Shown here: positions 24,144 through 33,415 of the stretch, piece after piece
How positions within the stretch are numbered: position 1 is the stretch's first letter
Layout: every line of letters begins with the position of its first letter
Source: an uncultured Lachnospiraceae bacterium
Lineage (GTDB): Bacteria > Bacillota > Clostridia > Lachnospirales > Lachnospiraceae
NCBI GenBank assembly: GCA_947385785.1
Contig: CANDMH010000002.1
Coordinates: 1-48,321, forward strand
DNA: 48,321 nt
Direction of reading: 5' to 3'
Made by a program: the position numbers and the translations under genes
Notes under the pieces: generated by a model
What the model saw: only the letters and a program-made list of their open reading frames with translations
What the model was told of the DNA's origin: nothing
Databases searched by the model: none

Positions 24144-27093
24144 TGCGCGTCACCCCGTATTCTTCCTGCTTCATGCGCAGCTCGCGGTTGATATCCTTCA
24201 CGGCCTGTTCCAGCGCCTCCCGGACGTCTCCTCCGCTGATGACCACCGATGTCCAGGCATTTGTAAGATGTCTCGTAGTCATATAGCCGCCCAGCACGGT
24301 AGGCGTCTCCCTTGCCCATTCCCACTGGGTCTGCAGCGTCTCCACGTCCTCCCTGCTCCATGCCAGGCTTAGGAAAGCTTCCTTATTGGCGGTATTCCAT
24401 CGCGCCTCGGCGCCCATCAGAGCCTCCACCTCCCTGGCGAACTGGGTCTGGGTCTCCGTGCTGGACCACCATTTCAGGAACTCCCAGCTCTCCTCCGGAT
24501 GCCCGCTCTGCTTCAGGATGATATCCCCCTTGTCCGTGATGGCGCCCGCCGTCCGGTCCAGGGTACCGTCCTCCCTGTAATGCCCCGGCAGTGGAGCAAT
24601 GCCCCATTTCCCCGCGATTTCCGGAGCCGCCACCGACAGCTGCATATAAGTATTGAAATCTCCCACCCCCAGAGACATAATGCCGGAACGGAAATACTGG
24701 TAGAAATTGGCCGTCTCAGGCACACCGTAATTGGTGAAAAGCTCCGTGTATTCCTTGAAAGCCTGATAAGCCTCCGGCGTATCCAGAGCTGATACGAAAC
24801 CGTCTCCGGAATAAAAGCTTCCGCCGTTCTGGAACAGGAACTGGGTGAAATCCCTTGCAAAATAAAACTGCAGCCCTTCCTGATAGAAAGCTGGAAGCAC
24901 AAAGTCATACACATCCTGCCAGGTATCCGGCACATCCAGGCCCAGACGGGCAAGCGTGTCCTTCCTGTAATACAGCACATTGAAATTCATGGTTTCCGGC
25001 AGGGCATAGGTGCCGCCCAGGTATTCATAGGGAGTCAGGGTGGCTTCCACGAAACGCCCCTTCACCTCCTCGAAGCCCTCCATTTCGGACAGATCATAGA
25101 CCTGGTCGCGGATGGCGAATTCCACCGGAGAAGTGATATCCACGCCCAGCGCCACATCCGGCGCCTTTCCGGAAGTGATGGACAGCATCAGGGCGTTCAC
25201 GTTTCCGGCATTGAGTTGTGTCCCGGGAAGCACATTCACATTGATGGCAATCCCGCTCTCCGGGGTAAATTTCTCATCCGCCATCTCCTTGATGACCTCC
25301 GCCCACTCGGCTCCTCTGGCAATCCACACGTTCAGGGTGGTGTCCACCTGCACGTCCTCCCCCAGGACTCCGCCTACGTTATCGTAGTCCTTCGTGAAGG
25401 AGGACAGGAACTGCCTGGCGGTGGCTCCCATGCGCTGCAGGAAATTGGAGGAAACGCTCTTCCATTCCTCCGCCGGGCTCCCTATGTCGAAATAGTCTAT
25501 CATCAGCGGCAGGCTCTGCATGGACAGGTACCAGTTGCTTAAGTTCTCCTGGGAATTGCTCAAATCCGAAATCTTTCTGGCGATGCTGATGGGATCCGCC
25601 AGCATTTCCTCAAGCTGCGCCTTAATGGTCATAAAATTGTTGGCCATGGCCGGAGTCTTGTTGGACATGCCCGTCACCAGGTCATATTTTTCCTCCATGC
25701 TCTGCACCAGGTATTCCATCTGCTCCCGAAGGTTGCCGATCTTGTCAAAGAACTGGTAATCATAATTGGGATCCGGGTCATTACCGGCCAGCAGTGTAAT
25801 ATTCATCATCATTTCGGACAGGATTTCAATATCCTTCTCGATGGAATCCAGGACAGGCGCCAGTTCCCCCATCTTCACCGTCATGGTGATGGTATGCTTC
25901 CCCTCCGTCAGGTAAAACTGGAAAGGCTCTCCCGTTTCCCCCGAAAGAGTCAGCAGGGACCAGCGGGTATCATATTCGAAGCAATAATCCTCCAGCTCCC
26001 GGAAGGGAACCTGCCCGTCTATGGCAATCTGCCGGTAGGAGGAAAGGCCGTCGTTCCAGGACTGCTGCTGGTACATGCCGATCTTGTACAGCCCGGAGGC
26101 GGGAACCTCGAACTCCCATGTAATGCTCTGGTTGCCGCTCCTCCAGCGGTAGCCTCCCATGACGTTCAGCTTCCTGCTGACATCGGATGCTGGCTCCACC
26201 AGGGGATCCCGGTCATTTTCCCGGCGCAGTGTGGGATCGTTCTTCTCCGACGCCTGCAGCTCCGCCTGAAAATGTACGGTCTCCGCGTCGGCTGGTTTGT
26301 ATCCGCTCGCATCATAGGAGGCCTTCACCTCCTCATAAGAAGGAATCCGGACAGGCGCAGCCAGGCGGATGCCGCCGATGTACATATCGATTTTGCTGTA
26401 AATCAGCTGCAGAGTATGCTCCCCCGCCTCCAGGTAAAACCGGAAATCCTCCGATGTAATCCCCGTGGTATCCTGTAATCCCGTGCTGCGCCAGCCCGGT
26501 ATCTCCACCTGGCTGGGCCTGGTCTCGTCCCCCACGCTGTTGACTACAGGCTCCCCTTCATCCCGGAAAAAGCGGTCGAACACCATATCCGCGCTCTCGG
26601 TAAAAGGGGTAGCGCCGTCAATGTACAGAATTCGCTTTGCCGCGTCGGAAACCCCCTGCTCCAGATAATAGTCCACCTGGATCTGGTACATGCCGCTCTC
26701 CGGAACCCGTACCGTGAACTGCACATACTCGGATTCCTCCGCGGACAGCACCGCCTGCCTCCCTTCGTATTCCACAATCTCAAGCAGCCCGTCCACGCCC
26801 GAAAGTTCCTGAAGCGGCACTTCCACATCCGCCGCGGCGTCCCCCGCTCCCTCATGCGCCTCCAGATAGGCGCTGTAAGCCATGCTGTCGTCCGCGCTTC
26901 CATACTTGTATACCACTTCCCGCCCCTGGAAACCGGAAAACTTCTCCGCAAGAGGTTCCCCCTCCGCCCGGGCGGTGAGTTTTACTCCGGAGAACACCTG
27001 CACCGCCGTCATCGCGGCTGCCAGAAGCAGAGCTGTATTTTTACTTCCAATGCCGGACCCCTTCCCAAATCTGCCCCTCTTCAACTCATCCAA
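24136..27093 (-). CDS. Giant solute-binding protein with carbohydrate-binding-like domains
   Basis: This 985-residue secreted protein is about twice the normal length of a sugar-binding protein. After a signal-type segment (NTALLLAAAMTAVQVF, with possible cleavage at TARA-EG and no lipobox), two jelly-roll regions resembling CBM35/CBM6-like modules occupy about residues 50-245 and 270-425 (QFTVRVPESGMYQIQVDYYL and ITWEFEVPASGLYKIGMYQQ). A helical region of about 140 residues follows, and then a complete family 1 binding domain from about 590 (LNVWIARGAEWAEVIKEMAD) to the end. The binding domain keeps FYQYFRSGIMSLGVGDF and the final WEFLKWWSSTETQ. It overlaps the GH2 gene by 13 bases and the permease by eight. 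The fusion would let one protein grip a polysaccharide and feed it to the permease. With no lipid anchor, it may stay attached through an uncleaved signal. Confidence 0.85.
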   Translation of the reverse strand: MDELKRGRFGKGSGIGSKNTALLLAAAMTAVQVFSGVKLTARAEGEPLAEKFSGFQGREVVYKYGSADDSMAYSAYLEAHEGAGDAAADVEVPLQELSGVDGLLEIVEYEGRQAVLSAEESEYVQFTVRVPESGMYQIQVDYYLEQGVSDAAKRILYIDGATPFTESADMVFDRFFRDEGEPVVNSVGDETRPSQVEIPGWRSTGLQDTTGITSEDFRFYLEAGEHTLQLIYSKIDMYIGGIRLAAPVRIPSYEEVKASYDASGYKPADAETVHFQAELQASEKNDPTLRRENDRDPLVEPASDVSRKLNVMGGYRWRSGNQSITWEFEVPASGLYKIGMYQQQSWNDGLSSYRQIAIDGQVPFRELEDYCFEYDTRWSLLTLSGETGEPFQFYLTEGKHTITMTVKMGELAPVLDSIEKDIEILSEMMMNITLLAGNDPDPNYDYQFFDKIGNLREQMEYLVQSMEEKYDLVTGMSNKTPAMANNFMTIKAQLEEMLADPISIARKISDLSNSQENLSNWYLSMQSLPLMIDYFDIGSPAEEWKSVSSNFLQRMGATARQFLSSFTKDYDNVGGVLGEDVQVDTTLNVWIARGAEWAEVIKEMADEKFTPESGIAINVNVLPGTQLNAGNVNALMLSITSGKAPDVALGVDITSPVEFAIRDQVYDLSEMEGFEEVKGRFVEATLTPYEYLGGTYALPETMNFNVLYYRKDTLARLGLDVPDTWQDVYDFVLPAFYQEGLQFYFARDFTQFLFQNGGSFYSGDGFVSALDTPEAYQAFKEYTELFTNYGVPETANFYQYFRSGIMSLGVGDFNTYMQLSVAAPEIAGKWGIAPLPGHYREDGTLDRTAGAITDKGDIILKQSGHPEESWEFLKWWSSTETQTQFAREVEALMGAEARWNTANKEAFLSLAWSREDVETLQTQWEWARETPTVLGGYMTTRHLTNAWTSVVISGGDVREALEQAVKDINRELRMKQEEYGVTRNE

Positions 27094-30000
27094 CCTCCTT
27101 CACCTTTCTTCAAATCGATCCGCAGCACATGCACACGCCCGTCGTACTGGCAGCTGACTCCCCGGATCTGGGACACCAGGGCGTTCACCTCCATCACGAA
27201 AGCGCCCTGCTCCGTTACATAAGGAGCGCCGTCCATCAGGCTCTCCTCCCCGTCCACCGACAAATGAGTTTTGCCCGCCTGGGCTGTCAGGACGCGCCCT
27301 CCGGAAAATACGTACAGGCGCCCCGCTTCTCTATCAAACTCATAGCGGAACAGTCCTTTCCATGTCCCCAGCATCCGCTCCAGCACCACCAGTACGGAGC
27401 CCCAGACGCTGCCGTTTTTGTTCACGCTGGGCACTCCCCGGCTGTCCGGCTCCTGCCCTCTGATCAGAATCTTACAGTAATCCTGATCCGGCGCTTTGAA
27501 TTTCAGCCGGTCCGCCTCCGGTATCCCGGGGAACGCATCCCTCCTGACCGGCGGCCGGGCCGCGTAATCCGCATACCGCGCATTGGGCTCCCTGCCGTTC
27601 AGGGCCGACCGCTCCACATCCAGGCTCTCCCATTGGATGCTCTCCTCCGGCACACCCTCTATGGCGGCGCTGACCCGCACCTTTCCCGCCCGGAAGGTGG
27701 AACGCAGGAACACTCTGTTGTTCCCGCATTCCGCATATACGTAATCCCGATGTATCACGCTGTCCTCCCTGCCGAAGCCGTTGAAGCGCCCGCTGTTGTA
27801 ACCCCCCAGGAACCGCGCCTCCCCCTCTGTCCGGAAGACAATCCGTTCCCCGCACAGGGGGCAGAGCCGCCCTTCCTGATCCAATACCTCCACATCCAGG
27901 TAAGCGATATCCGCGCCGTCCGCCAGGAAGCCCCGGGGCGAGGTATGCAGGGACAGGCGCAGGCGCTCCGGCTTTCCGGCGGTAAACACCACGTCCCTGG
28001 CCGCCTCCCGTCCCTGTGCGTCGAAGCCCACGGCCTCCACCTTCCCCTGCCTTGTGACATCCACCTTCTCAAAGGGAAACAGGAAGCTGTTCACCGGTTT
28101 CTCACTGACTCCCGCCCTCTCCCCATTGATGAGCAGCTCCACCCGCAGGATGGGATAGCTTCCCGCCACATAGACCGTCTTCTCCCTGGGATTCCGGTAA
28201 GCGTACTCCCCCGTTTCCTCCCAGTATTCGCCGTTAAAGCGCTTCTCGGGATACCTGTAATTCCCCTCCCCTTCCGGCGGATAATTCCAGTGCCCTATGA
28301 TCTTCACCTTCGCTTCTTCCGACTGCATCACCTGATAGAGGGCGAAATTCTGCTTCTTTACACGCACCGGATCCACCCTGCCGCTCATGCGGGCATTCTC
28401 CGAGGCGGACTGTCTGCCGTGCTGTGCCGAGTCCGTCCAGCACAGGCCTGCCGCTGCGCTGTACAGATCCCTTCCGGAAGCCCCGCCTATCCGGTCGTGG
28501 AAGAATTCCGCGTAGCCCCCTGCCTCCGCCAGGATCATCTCTTCCATGGTCAGATCCCAGTAATCCCTGCCCGGCTGCTTTTTCCCGCCCTGCCCGATGA
28601 AGAAATTGCGGTAGTCATAGTCGGGCGGCGTGTAATCGTCCCAGACCCGCCTGGGCGCCTCCTCCCTGCTGTACTCCGTCTCCGTTATGGGGCCGTGCTC
28701 CGCCAGGAAACGGGCGGCGTGGCGGTTCAGCATGGTACCCACATATTCCGATTCCGCCACCACGTCCTCCGTATTGATGGTGCGGCATCCCATGAAACGC
28801 CCTCCCTCCGGATCCAGAAGCCGCTTCAGGAGGGTCATCTCCCGCATATGTTCCCGGCTGATGCTGTTGTTTCCGGCTTCCCAGAACAGAATGGAAGGGG
28901 AATTGCGGAAGGCGATAAGGATATCCCGCATCAGCTCCACCCTCTGATCCCACTGCCGGCCGAAATTCTCTGCCTCCTTGTCCCCCGCGGGCTGGGTGCA
29001 CACGATGCCGTGGCGGTCACAGCTGCGGATATCCGCCGGAGACGCCGCCACATGCATCCAGCGGATATGATTGGAATTGCTCTCCCGTACCAGCATGGCG
29101 TCCTCATCCTTCAGCCACTCCGGCGCAATCCCGATGGCGGCCCATTCGTTGGAGGCCCTCTGGGCATAGCCTGTCAGCCACACGGAATGGCCGTTTATTA
29201 CTACGCCTCTGTCTTTATCATATTCCACCTTCCGGAAACCTGTCTCAATGACTTCCCGGTCTATGTACTCCCCTGCCGTAAGCTCCACTTTGACGCGGTA
29301 CAGCCAGGGATCCTCTATGTTCCAGAACCGCAGGGGCAGAAGTCCCGAGACGGCCTCCGCCTTCTGAACCCGCAGGGAATCCGTGGCCGTAGGCGCAACC
29401 TCCTCTTCCTCCCTGGGCAGGAACCGCCTCCTGCCATCCGCCAGGATTTCCTCCCGGTAGGCATCCCGGGGCGTGATGGAGAGGGGCGGGAGTTCTTTCC
29501 CCTGCCCGGAATCGGCAAGCGCGCTGCCTGCTGCCTCCGGAGCCATTCCGGAAAACGTACTGCCCATCGACTCCGGAACCGTTCCGGAAAGCGCACGAAC
29601 CGCTGCGTCTTCCCCTGCCTTCAGCAGAAACGGGCGTGAGGAAAAGCTGCCCACAGGGCTTCCGTCCAGATTTTCCACCGAGACCCGCAGCTGCGCCTCC
29701 AGATCCCTGCCGCTTTCGTTCCGAATCTCCGCCTCCGCATGGACGCGGGCGCAGCCCTTCTCCAGGTCATAGTCGCTGCCGTATATGTATACGCCTTTCG
29801 TCTGCAGATTGCTGTAAAGTGGAAGCGTGAGATAAGCCGGCGGCTTCACATGCAGATAAACCGGGCGGGTGATTCCCCCCACCGAAGGATTGAAATCGTT
29901 ACAGTTCCAGAAAAATCCCACGCCCTGCCGCTCCTCCGGCACCGTTTCCCCCTGGGAAAGCAGAAAAGATCCCGGCTCTGCCCCGGGCATATTGGGAGTT

Positions 30001-30464
30001 TCCGCAATACAGAAAGGAATGTTGCGCGTGGACGTATTGTCGGCTGCCACCGCCACCAGATTCCCGCCTTCCTGCACATAGGGCGTAATGTCAAAACCGA
30101 AAGGCGCCACCCCTGCCTCGTAATACCCTGCCATCCTGCCGTTTACATACAGGTAGCAGGCCTGTCGGAGTCCCTCGAACTCCAGCAATATCCTGCCCCG
30201 GCACTGCTCCTTCTCCAGGGAGAAGCATTTGCGGTAAAAGGCGCAGGTACGCTTCTGGCCGCTTCCGGCATCCTGGATCCGGCTGACGAACAGATCGCGG
30301 TCATTGAAGGTATGCGGCAGCGCCACCTCCTGCCATCCCGCCTCCTGATAACCTCTTTCATAAAAATACCTGCCCTGCCCGTCCCGGTGTTTCTCCAGGG
30401 CATCCCCCAGAGGATGCGCGTCCGCCGGCAGAAAATGCCAATAATCGTTAAACTGATACTTCAT
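27081..30464 (-). CDS. Glycoside hydrolase family 2 (beta-galactosidase-like)
   Basis: First gene of the locus, 1127 residues, without a signal peptide. The N-terminal sugar-binding domain has the GH2 pattern ALPHTFNDRD and YLYVNGRMAGYYEAGVAPFGFDI. The barrel carries GYAQRASNEWAAIG and RWMHVAASP, then ILFWEAGNNSIS where classical enzymes have WSxGNE; Glu529 of WEAGN may replace the usual acid/base. Glu597 in TETEYS is the likely nucleophile. A DUF4982-like domain follows (RVELLINGERAGVSEKPVNS). The last 70 residues (HLSVDGEESLMDGAPYV) resemble the copper amine oxidase N-terminal stalk, usually found on secreted proteins and odd here. A Ser/Gly/Pro-rich insert lies near residue 295-325. The likely role is removing galactose or related residues from imported oligosaccharides. 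Confidence 0.83.
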   Translation of the reverse strand: MKYQFNDYWHFLPADAHPLGDALEKHRDGQGRYFYERGYQEAGWQEVALPHTFNDRDLFVSRIQDAGSGQKRTCAFYRKCFSLEKEQCRGRILLEFEGLRQACYLYVNGRMAGYYEAGVAPFGFDITPYVQEGGNLVAVAADNTSTRNIPFCIAETPNMPGAEPGSFLLSQGETVPEERQGVGFFWNCNDFNPSVGGITRPVYLHVKPPAYLTLPLYSNLQTKGVYIYGSDYDLEKGCARVHAEAEIRNESGRDLEAQLRVSVENLDGSPVGSFSSRPFLLKAGEDAAVRALSGTVPESMGSTFSGMAPEAAGSALADSGQGKELPPLSITPRDAYREEILADGRRRFLPREEEEVAPTATDSLRVQKAEAVSGLLPLRFWNIEDPWLYRVKVELTAGEYIDREVIETGFRKVEYDKDRGVVINGHSVWLTGYAQRASNEWAAIGIAPEWLKDEDAMLVRESNSNHIRWMHVAASPADIRSCDRHGIVCTQPAGDKEAENFGRQWDQRVELMRDILIAFRNSPSILFWEAGNNSISREHMREMTLLKRLLDPEGGRFMGCRTINTEDVVAESEYVGTMLNRHAARFLAEHGPITETEYSREEAPRRVWDDYTPPDYDYRNFFIGQGGKKQPGRDYWDLTMEEMILAEAGGYAEFFHDRIGGASGRDLYSAAAGLCWTDSAQHGRQSASENARMSGRVDPVRVKKQNFALYQVMQSEEAKVKIIGHWNYPPEGEGNYRYPEKRFNGEYWEETGEYAYRNPREKTVYVAGSYPILRVELLINGERAGVSEKPVNSFLFPFEKVDVTRQGKVEAVGFDAQGREAARDVVFTAGKPERLRLSLHTSPRGFLADGADIAYLDVEVLDQEGRLCPLCGERIVFRTEGEARFLGGYNSGRFNGFGREDSVIHRDYVYAECGNNRVFLRSTFRAGKVRVSAAIEGVPEESIQWESLDVERSALNGREPNARYADYAARPPVRRDAFPGIPEADRLKFKAPDQDYCKILIRGQEPDSRGVPSVNKNGSVWGSVLVVLERMLGTWKGLFRYEFDREAGRLYVFSGGRVLTAQAGKTHLSVDGEESLMDGAPYVTEQGAFVMEVNALVSQIRGVSCQYDGRVHVLRIDLKKGEGGWMS

Positions 30465-30531
30465 TTGTTCCTTCTTTCTGCTTTTACTGTGTTTTGGCTG
30501 TTCAATCTGCCCATGTTTTTTTCTGTATTTA

Positions 30532-30561
30532 ATGATAGCCTAATCACTTTGCCCAAATCAA
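30532..30561 (-). promoter_or_regulatory. Predicted promoter of the 22-kb glycan locus
   Basis: On the minus strand, TTGATT (30556-30561), 18 bases, and TATCAT (30532-30537) precede the GH2 start at 30464. The resulting leader is about 60 bases. Confidence 0.5.
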
Positions 30562-30621
30562 TACGATTTCTTCTCATATTGCTTCCATAGAACAGCAATT
30601 CTTCCTATCAGGGCATTGTCA

Positions 30622-30650
30622 TTGACTTTTTGCCGTGGATATCTTATTAT
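30622..30650 (+). promoter_or_regulatory. Predicted promoter of the AAA/PD-(D/E)XK gene
   Basis: TTGACT (30622-30627), a 17-base spacer and TATTAT (30645-30650) face the plus-strand gene. Transcription would begin near 30657 and run through the 60-base repeats before the ATG. Confidence 0.6.
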
Positions 30651-30691
30651 GGAAACAGAACAAAGCAAAACGGAAGCAGCTATCCGAGTCG

Positions 30692-30825
30692 GGATACCAT
30701 CGAGTGTTCGGGGATGGAAGGGAATGACTGCGCGCAGGAGCCATCCAGGCCAGGATACCGCCGGTGTCCGGGGATGAAAGGGAATGCACGCAGAAGCCAT
30801 TCAGGCCGGGGTATGGCCGCACAGC
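30692..30825 (+). repeat. Imperfect 60-base tandem repeat in the leader of the AAA gene
   Basis: Two copies, plus part of a third, share GGATACC, CGGGGATG-AAGGGAATG and AGCCAT-CAGGCC-GG at an offset of 60-61 bases (for example CGGGGATG near 30709 and again near 30769). They lie between the predicted promoter and the ribosome binding site, so they are transcribed but probably untranslated. Confidence 0.7.
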
Positions 30826-30842
30826 AGTCAGGAGGAGAAATG

Positions 30843-32420
30843 ATGGGAATTTATGTGAACCCGGGGAATGCCACATATAAGGAGGCGGTAAGTTCCCGCA
30901 TCTATGTGGACAAAAGCGAATTGATCACCTATACGAACCAGTGCCTGTGCACCATGCAGAAGCATCTGTGCGTCAGCCGCCCCAGGCGTTTCGGAAAATC
31001 CATGGCGGCGGATATGCTGGTGGCCTATTACAGCAGGGGCTGCGATTCGAAGGCGCTGTTTTCCGGCAGGAAAGCGGAAAACGACGCGGCCTTTCCGGCG
31101 CATTTGAACCAACATAATGTGATCCGGATTGACGTGCAGCGTTTCCTGGAGTCAGAGCAGGATATCCCGTCCTACATCGCCGAAATCGAGAGAAGGGTGA
31201 TACGGGAACTGCGGATGGAATTTTCGGAATGTGAAGGATTGGAGGATGAGACCCGGCTGAAATGCGTCCTGGATCAGATTTATGTCCAGGCGGGAAACAG
31301 GTTTGTCTTCGTCATCGACGAATGGGACTGTGTGTTCCGGGTGGCAAGGGAACAGAAGGAAGCGCAGAAATTTTACCTGGACTTCCTGCGGGGGCTGTTC
31401 AAGGGGGCGGCCTATGTGGAACTGGTGTACATGACCGGTATCCTGCCCATCAAAAAGTACGGGGAGCATTCCGCCATCAATATTTTCAATGAATACTCTA
31501 TGACCGGTCCCCAAAGTCTGAGCCCCTGTTTCGGTTTCACAGGGGAGGAGGTGCGGCAGCAGTGTGAGGAACACGGCATGCCTTTTGATGAGCTGGAGCG
31601 GTGGTATGACGGGTACCTGATCGGGGGTGAGCATATCTATAACCCCAAGTCTGTGGCGGACGCCCTGCTGTGGAAGAAGTGCAGGAACTACTGGACAGGA
31701 ACAGAGACCTATGAGGCGCTGAAGGTTTATATCGACGCGAATTTCGACGGGCTGCGGGAAGCGGTGATCGGGATGTTGGGGAATGGACGCTGCAGGGTAA
31801 ATGCCCGGAAGTTTCAGAATGATATGGCCACGTTTACAGCAAAGGATGATATCCTTATCCTGCTGGTGCATCTGGGTTACCTGACATATGACGAGGATAA
31901 GGAGGAGGTCTTTATCCCAAACCAGGAAATTCTGCAGGAATTCCTGAATGTGGTGGATGACCCGGGATGGGGCGGGCTTCTGGATGCGCTGAACCGTTCG
32001 GATGAGTTGCTGGAGCGAACCTGGGCGCTTGACGGGGAAGCGGTGGCCAGGGAACTGGAAACCATCCACAGCGAGACCGCGTCCCTGCTGAAATACAACA
32101 ACGAAAACTCCCTCACCTGCACCATCCTGATGGCGTACTACAGCGCGAAGAAATACTACCTGCCCCCTATCCTGGAGCTGCCCTCGGGAAAGGGCTTCGC
32201 CGATGTTGCCTATCTGCCCAGGAGGGAGACAGCACGCCCGGCCCTGTTGGTGGAACTGAAATGGAACCAGAGCGCAAAGGGGGCGGTAGGGCAGATCAGA
32301 GACAGGGAGTACGCCGCCTGGATCCGGGAATACACGGGGGACATCCTCCTGGTGGGCATCAGTTATGATAAAAAGAAGAAAAAGCATTCCTGCGTCATTG
32401 AGGTTTTCCGGAAAGAATAA
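30843..32420 (+). CDS. AAA-ATPase-like protein with PD-(D/E)XK nuclease domain
   Basis: This is the only plus-strand gene between the glycan locus and its regulator, 525 residues. The N-terminus YVNPGNATYKEAVSSRIYVD and the P-loop-like SRPRRFGKSMAADML (AAA-ATPase_like family) are followed by a Walker-B-like FVFVIDEWDCVF. The C-terminus has the PD-(D/E)XK pattern GFADVAYLPRR then ALLVELKWNQSAKGAVGQI, in which D...ELK would hold the metal. The family is abundant in Lachnospiraceae and its biological role is unsettled; mobile-element or defence roles have been suggested. The start follows GGAGGAGAA; two ATGs are adjacent at 30840 and 30843 and the second has the better spacing. It carries its own promoter. 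Confidence 0.85.
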   Translation: MGIYVNPGNATYKEAVSSRIYVDKSELITYTNQCLCTMQKHLCVSRPRRFGKSMAADMLVAYYSRGCDSKALFSGRKAENDAAFPAHLNQHNVIRIDVQRFLESEQDIPSYIAEIERRVIRELRMEFSECEGLEDETRLKCVLDQIYVQAGNRFVFVIDEWDCVFRVAREQKEAQKFYLDFLRGLFKGAAYVELVYMTGILPIKKYGEHSAINIFNEYSMTGPQSLSPCFGFTGEEVRQQCEEHGMPFDELERWYDGYLIGGEHIYNPKSVADALLWKKCRNYWTGTETYEALKVYIDANFDGLREAVIGMLGNGRCRVNARKFQNDMATFTAKDDILILLVHLGYLTYDEDKEEVFIPNQEILQEFLNVVDDPGWGGLLDALNRSDELLERTWALDGEAVARELETIHSETASLLKYNNENSLTCTILMAYYSAKKYYLPPILELPSGKGFADVAYLPRRETARPALLVELKWNQSAKGAVGQIRDREYAAWIREYTGDILLVGISYDKKKKKHSCVIEVFRKE

Positions 32421-32461
32421 ACCCTCCCTCCACATTCAGGGAAACGCATGAATTTTGCTTT

Positions 32462-33367
32462 TCATGGCTGATAGGGTTCCTCCCCGCCCATGGCAAAGGG
32501 ATTCCCCCCGCTTTCCAGCAGCTTCCTGAATTCCGTGGGACTGAAGCCATATTGCAGCTGAAAATTCCGGGACATATGGGCGACGGAGGCAAAGCCGCTC
32601 CCCTCCGCAATCTCTTTCAGGGACTTATCCGTCAGCCGCAGCTCGCTCTCCGCCCATGTCACCCGCATCCTGTTCAGGTAATTCAGGAAACCTCGCCCGG
32701 TGGTCTCCTTGAACAGCGCGCAGAACCGGGACTGGCTCATATGCACCCGCTCTGTCACATCCTTCAGGGAAATATCCGGGTTCCCCCTGTTCTCGCTGAT
32801 ATAAGCCAGGGCAATCATGATCTCTTCCCTGACCATATACTTCTCCGCCTCAAAATAGCGGAACCCCTCCTGCGGCAGCTCCCGTATGAAATTCAGCAGA
32901 CGCACAATACCGAATTTACCCAGCTTCTCATGCAGCAGCCCGGGCGTATTAAAATAGCCTGCCACCCCCCCTAGCAGCGTTTCCAGCACTTTCTGCTTCC
33001 CCGTGTCCATACGGATCACGCATGTCCGACGCATCCCTTCCTCCAGCCAGTTTTCTTCCCGCTCTGACAAAAGTCCGCCCAGCTGTTCAAAAGAAAAATA
33101 AACCAGATACCGGCTCATCAGCGGATACCCTTCCGCTATCCCCGTCCTGTGGGCCTCCCAGGGAGCAAGGAGCATAATCTCCCCCTGCTTAACATGACAG
33201 CTCTGGGATCCCACCTCCAGAACACGCTCCCCTTCCGTCAGGTAGATCAGCTCGTATACATTGTGAAAATGCGGCGCAGTCATCTGCCATGCCCTTTGGT
33301 TGACGGTACGCTCCGCCCTGATTCCATTTATCATACTATAATAAACGCCCTGGGAATAAAATTCCAT
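32462..33367 (-). CDS. AraC-family transcriptional regulator with cupin sensor
   Basis: This 301-residue regulator has an N-terminal cupin-like sugar-sensing domain (HFHNVYELIYLTEGERVLEVG and the following GEIMLLAPWEAH) and a C-terminal double helix-turn-helix (ISLKDVTERVHMSQSRFCALF, then SLKEIAEGSGFASVAHMSRNF and GFSPTEFRKLL). It is read from the same strand as the GH51 gene at 33416-35773 and starts 48 bases after its stop, so the two probably form an operon. It is the best candidate for control of this arabinofuranosidase and perhaps of the whole glycan locus on the other side of the AAA gene. The inducing sugar is unknown. Confidence 0.9.
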   Translation of the reverse strand: MEFYSQGVYYSMINGIRAERTVNQRAWQMTAPHFHNVYELIYLTEGERVLEVGSQSCHVKQGEIMLLAPWEAHRTGIAEGYPLMSRYLVYFSFEQLGGLLSEREENWLEEGMRRTCVIRMDTGKQKVLETLLGGVAGYFNTPGLLHEKLGKFGIVRLLNFIRELPQEGFRYFEAEKYMVREEIMIALAYISENRGNPDISLKDVTERVHMSQSRFCALFKETTGRGFLNYLNRMRVTWAESELRLTDKSLKEIAEGSGFASVAHMSRNFQLQYGFSPTEFRKLLESGGNPFAMGGEEPYQP

Positions 33368-33415
33368 ACTGCCGCCTCTCTTCGCTGTATATCGCGTTAC
33401 AATCCCGCCCTCTCA

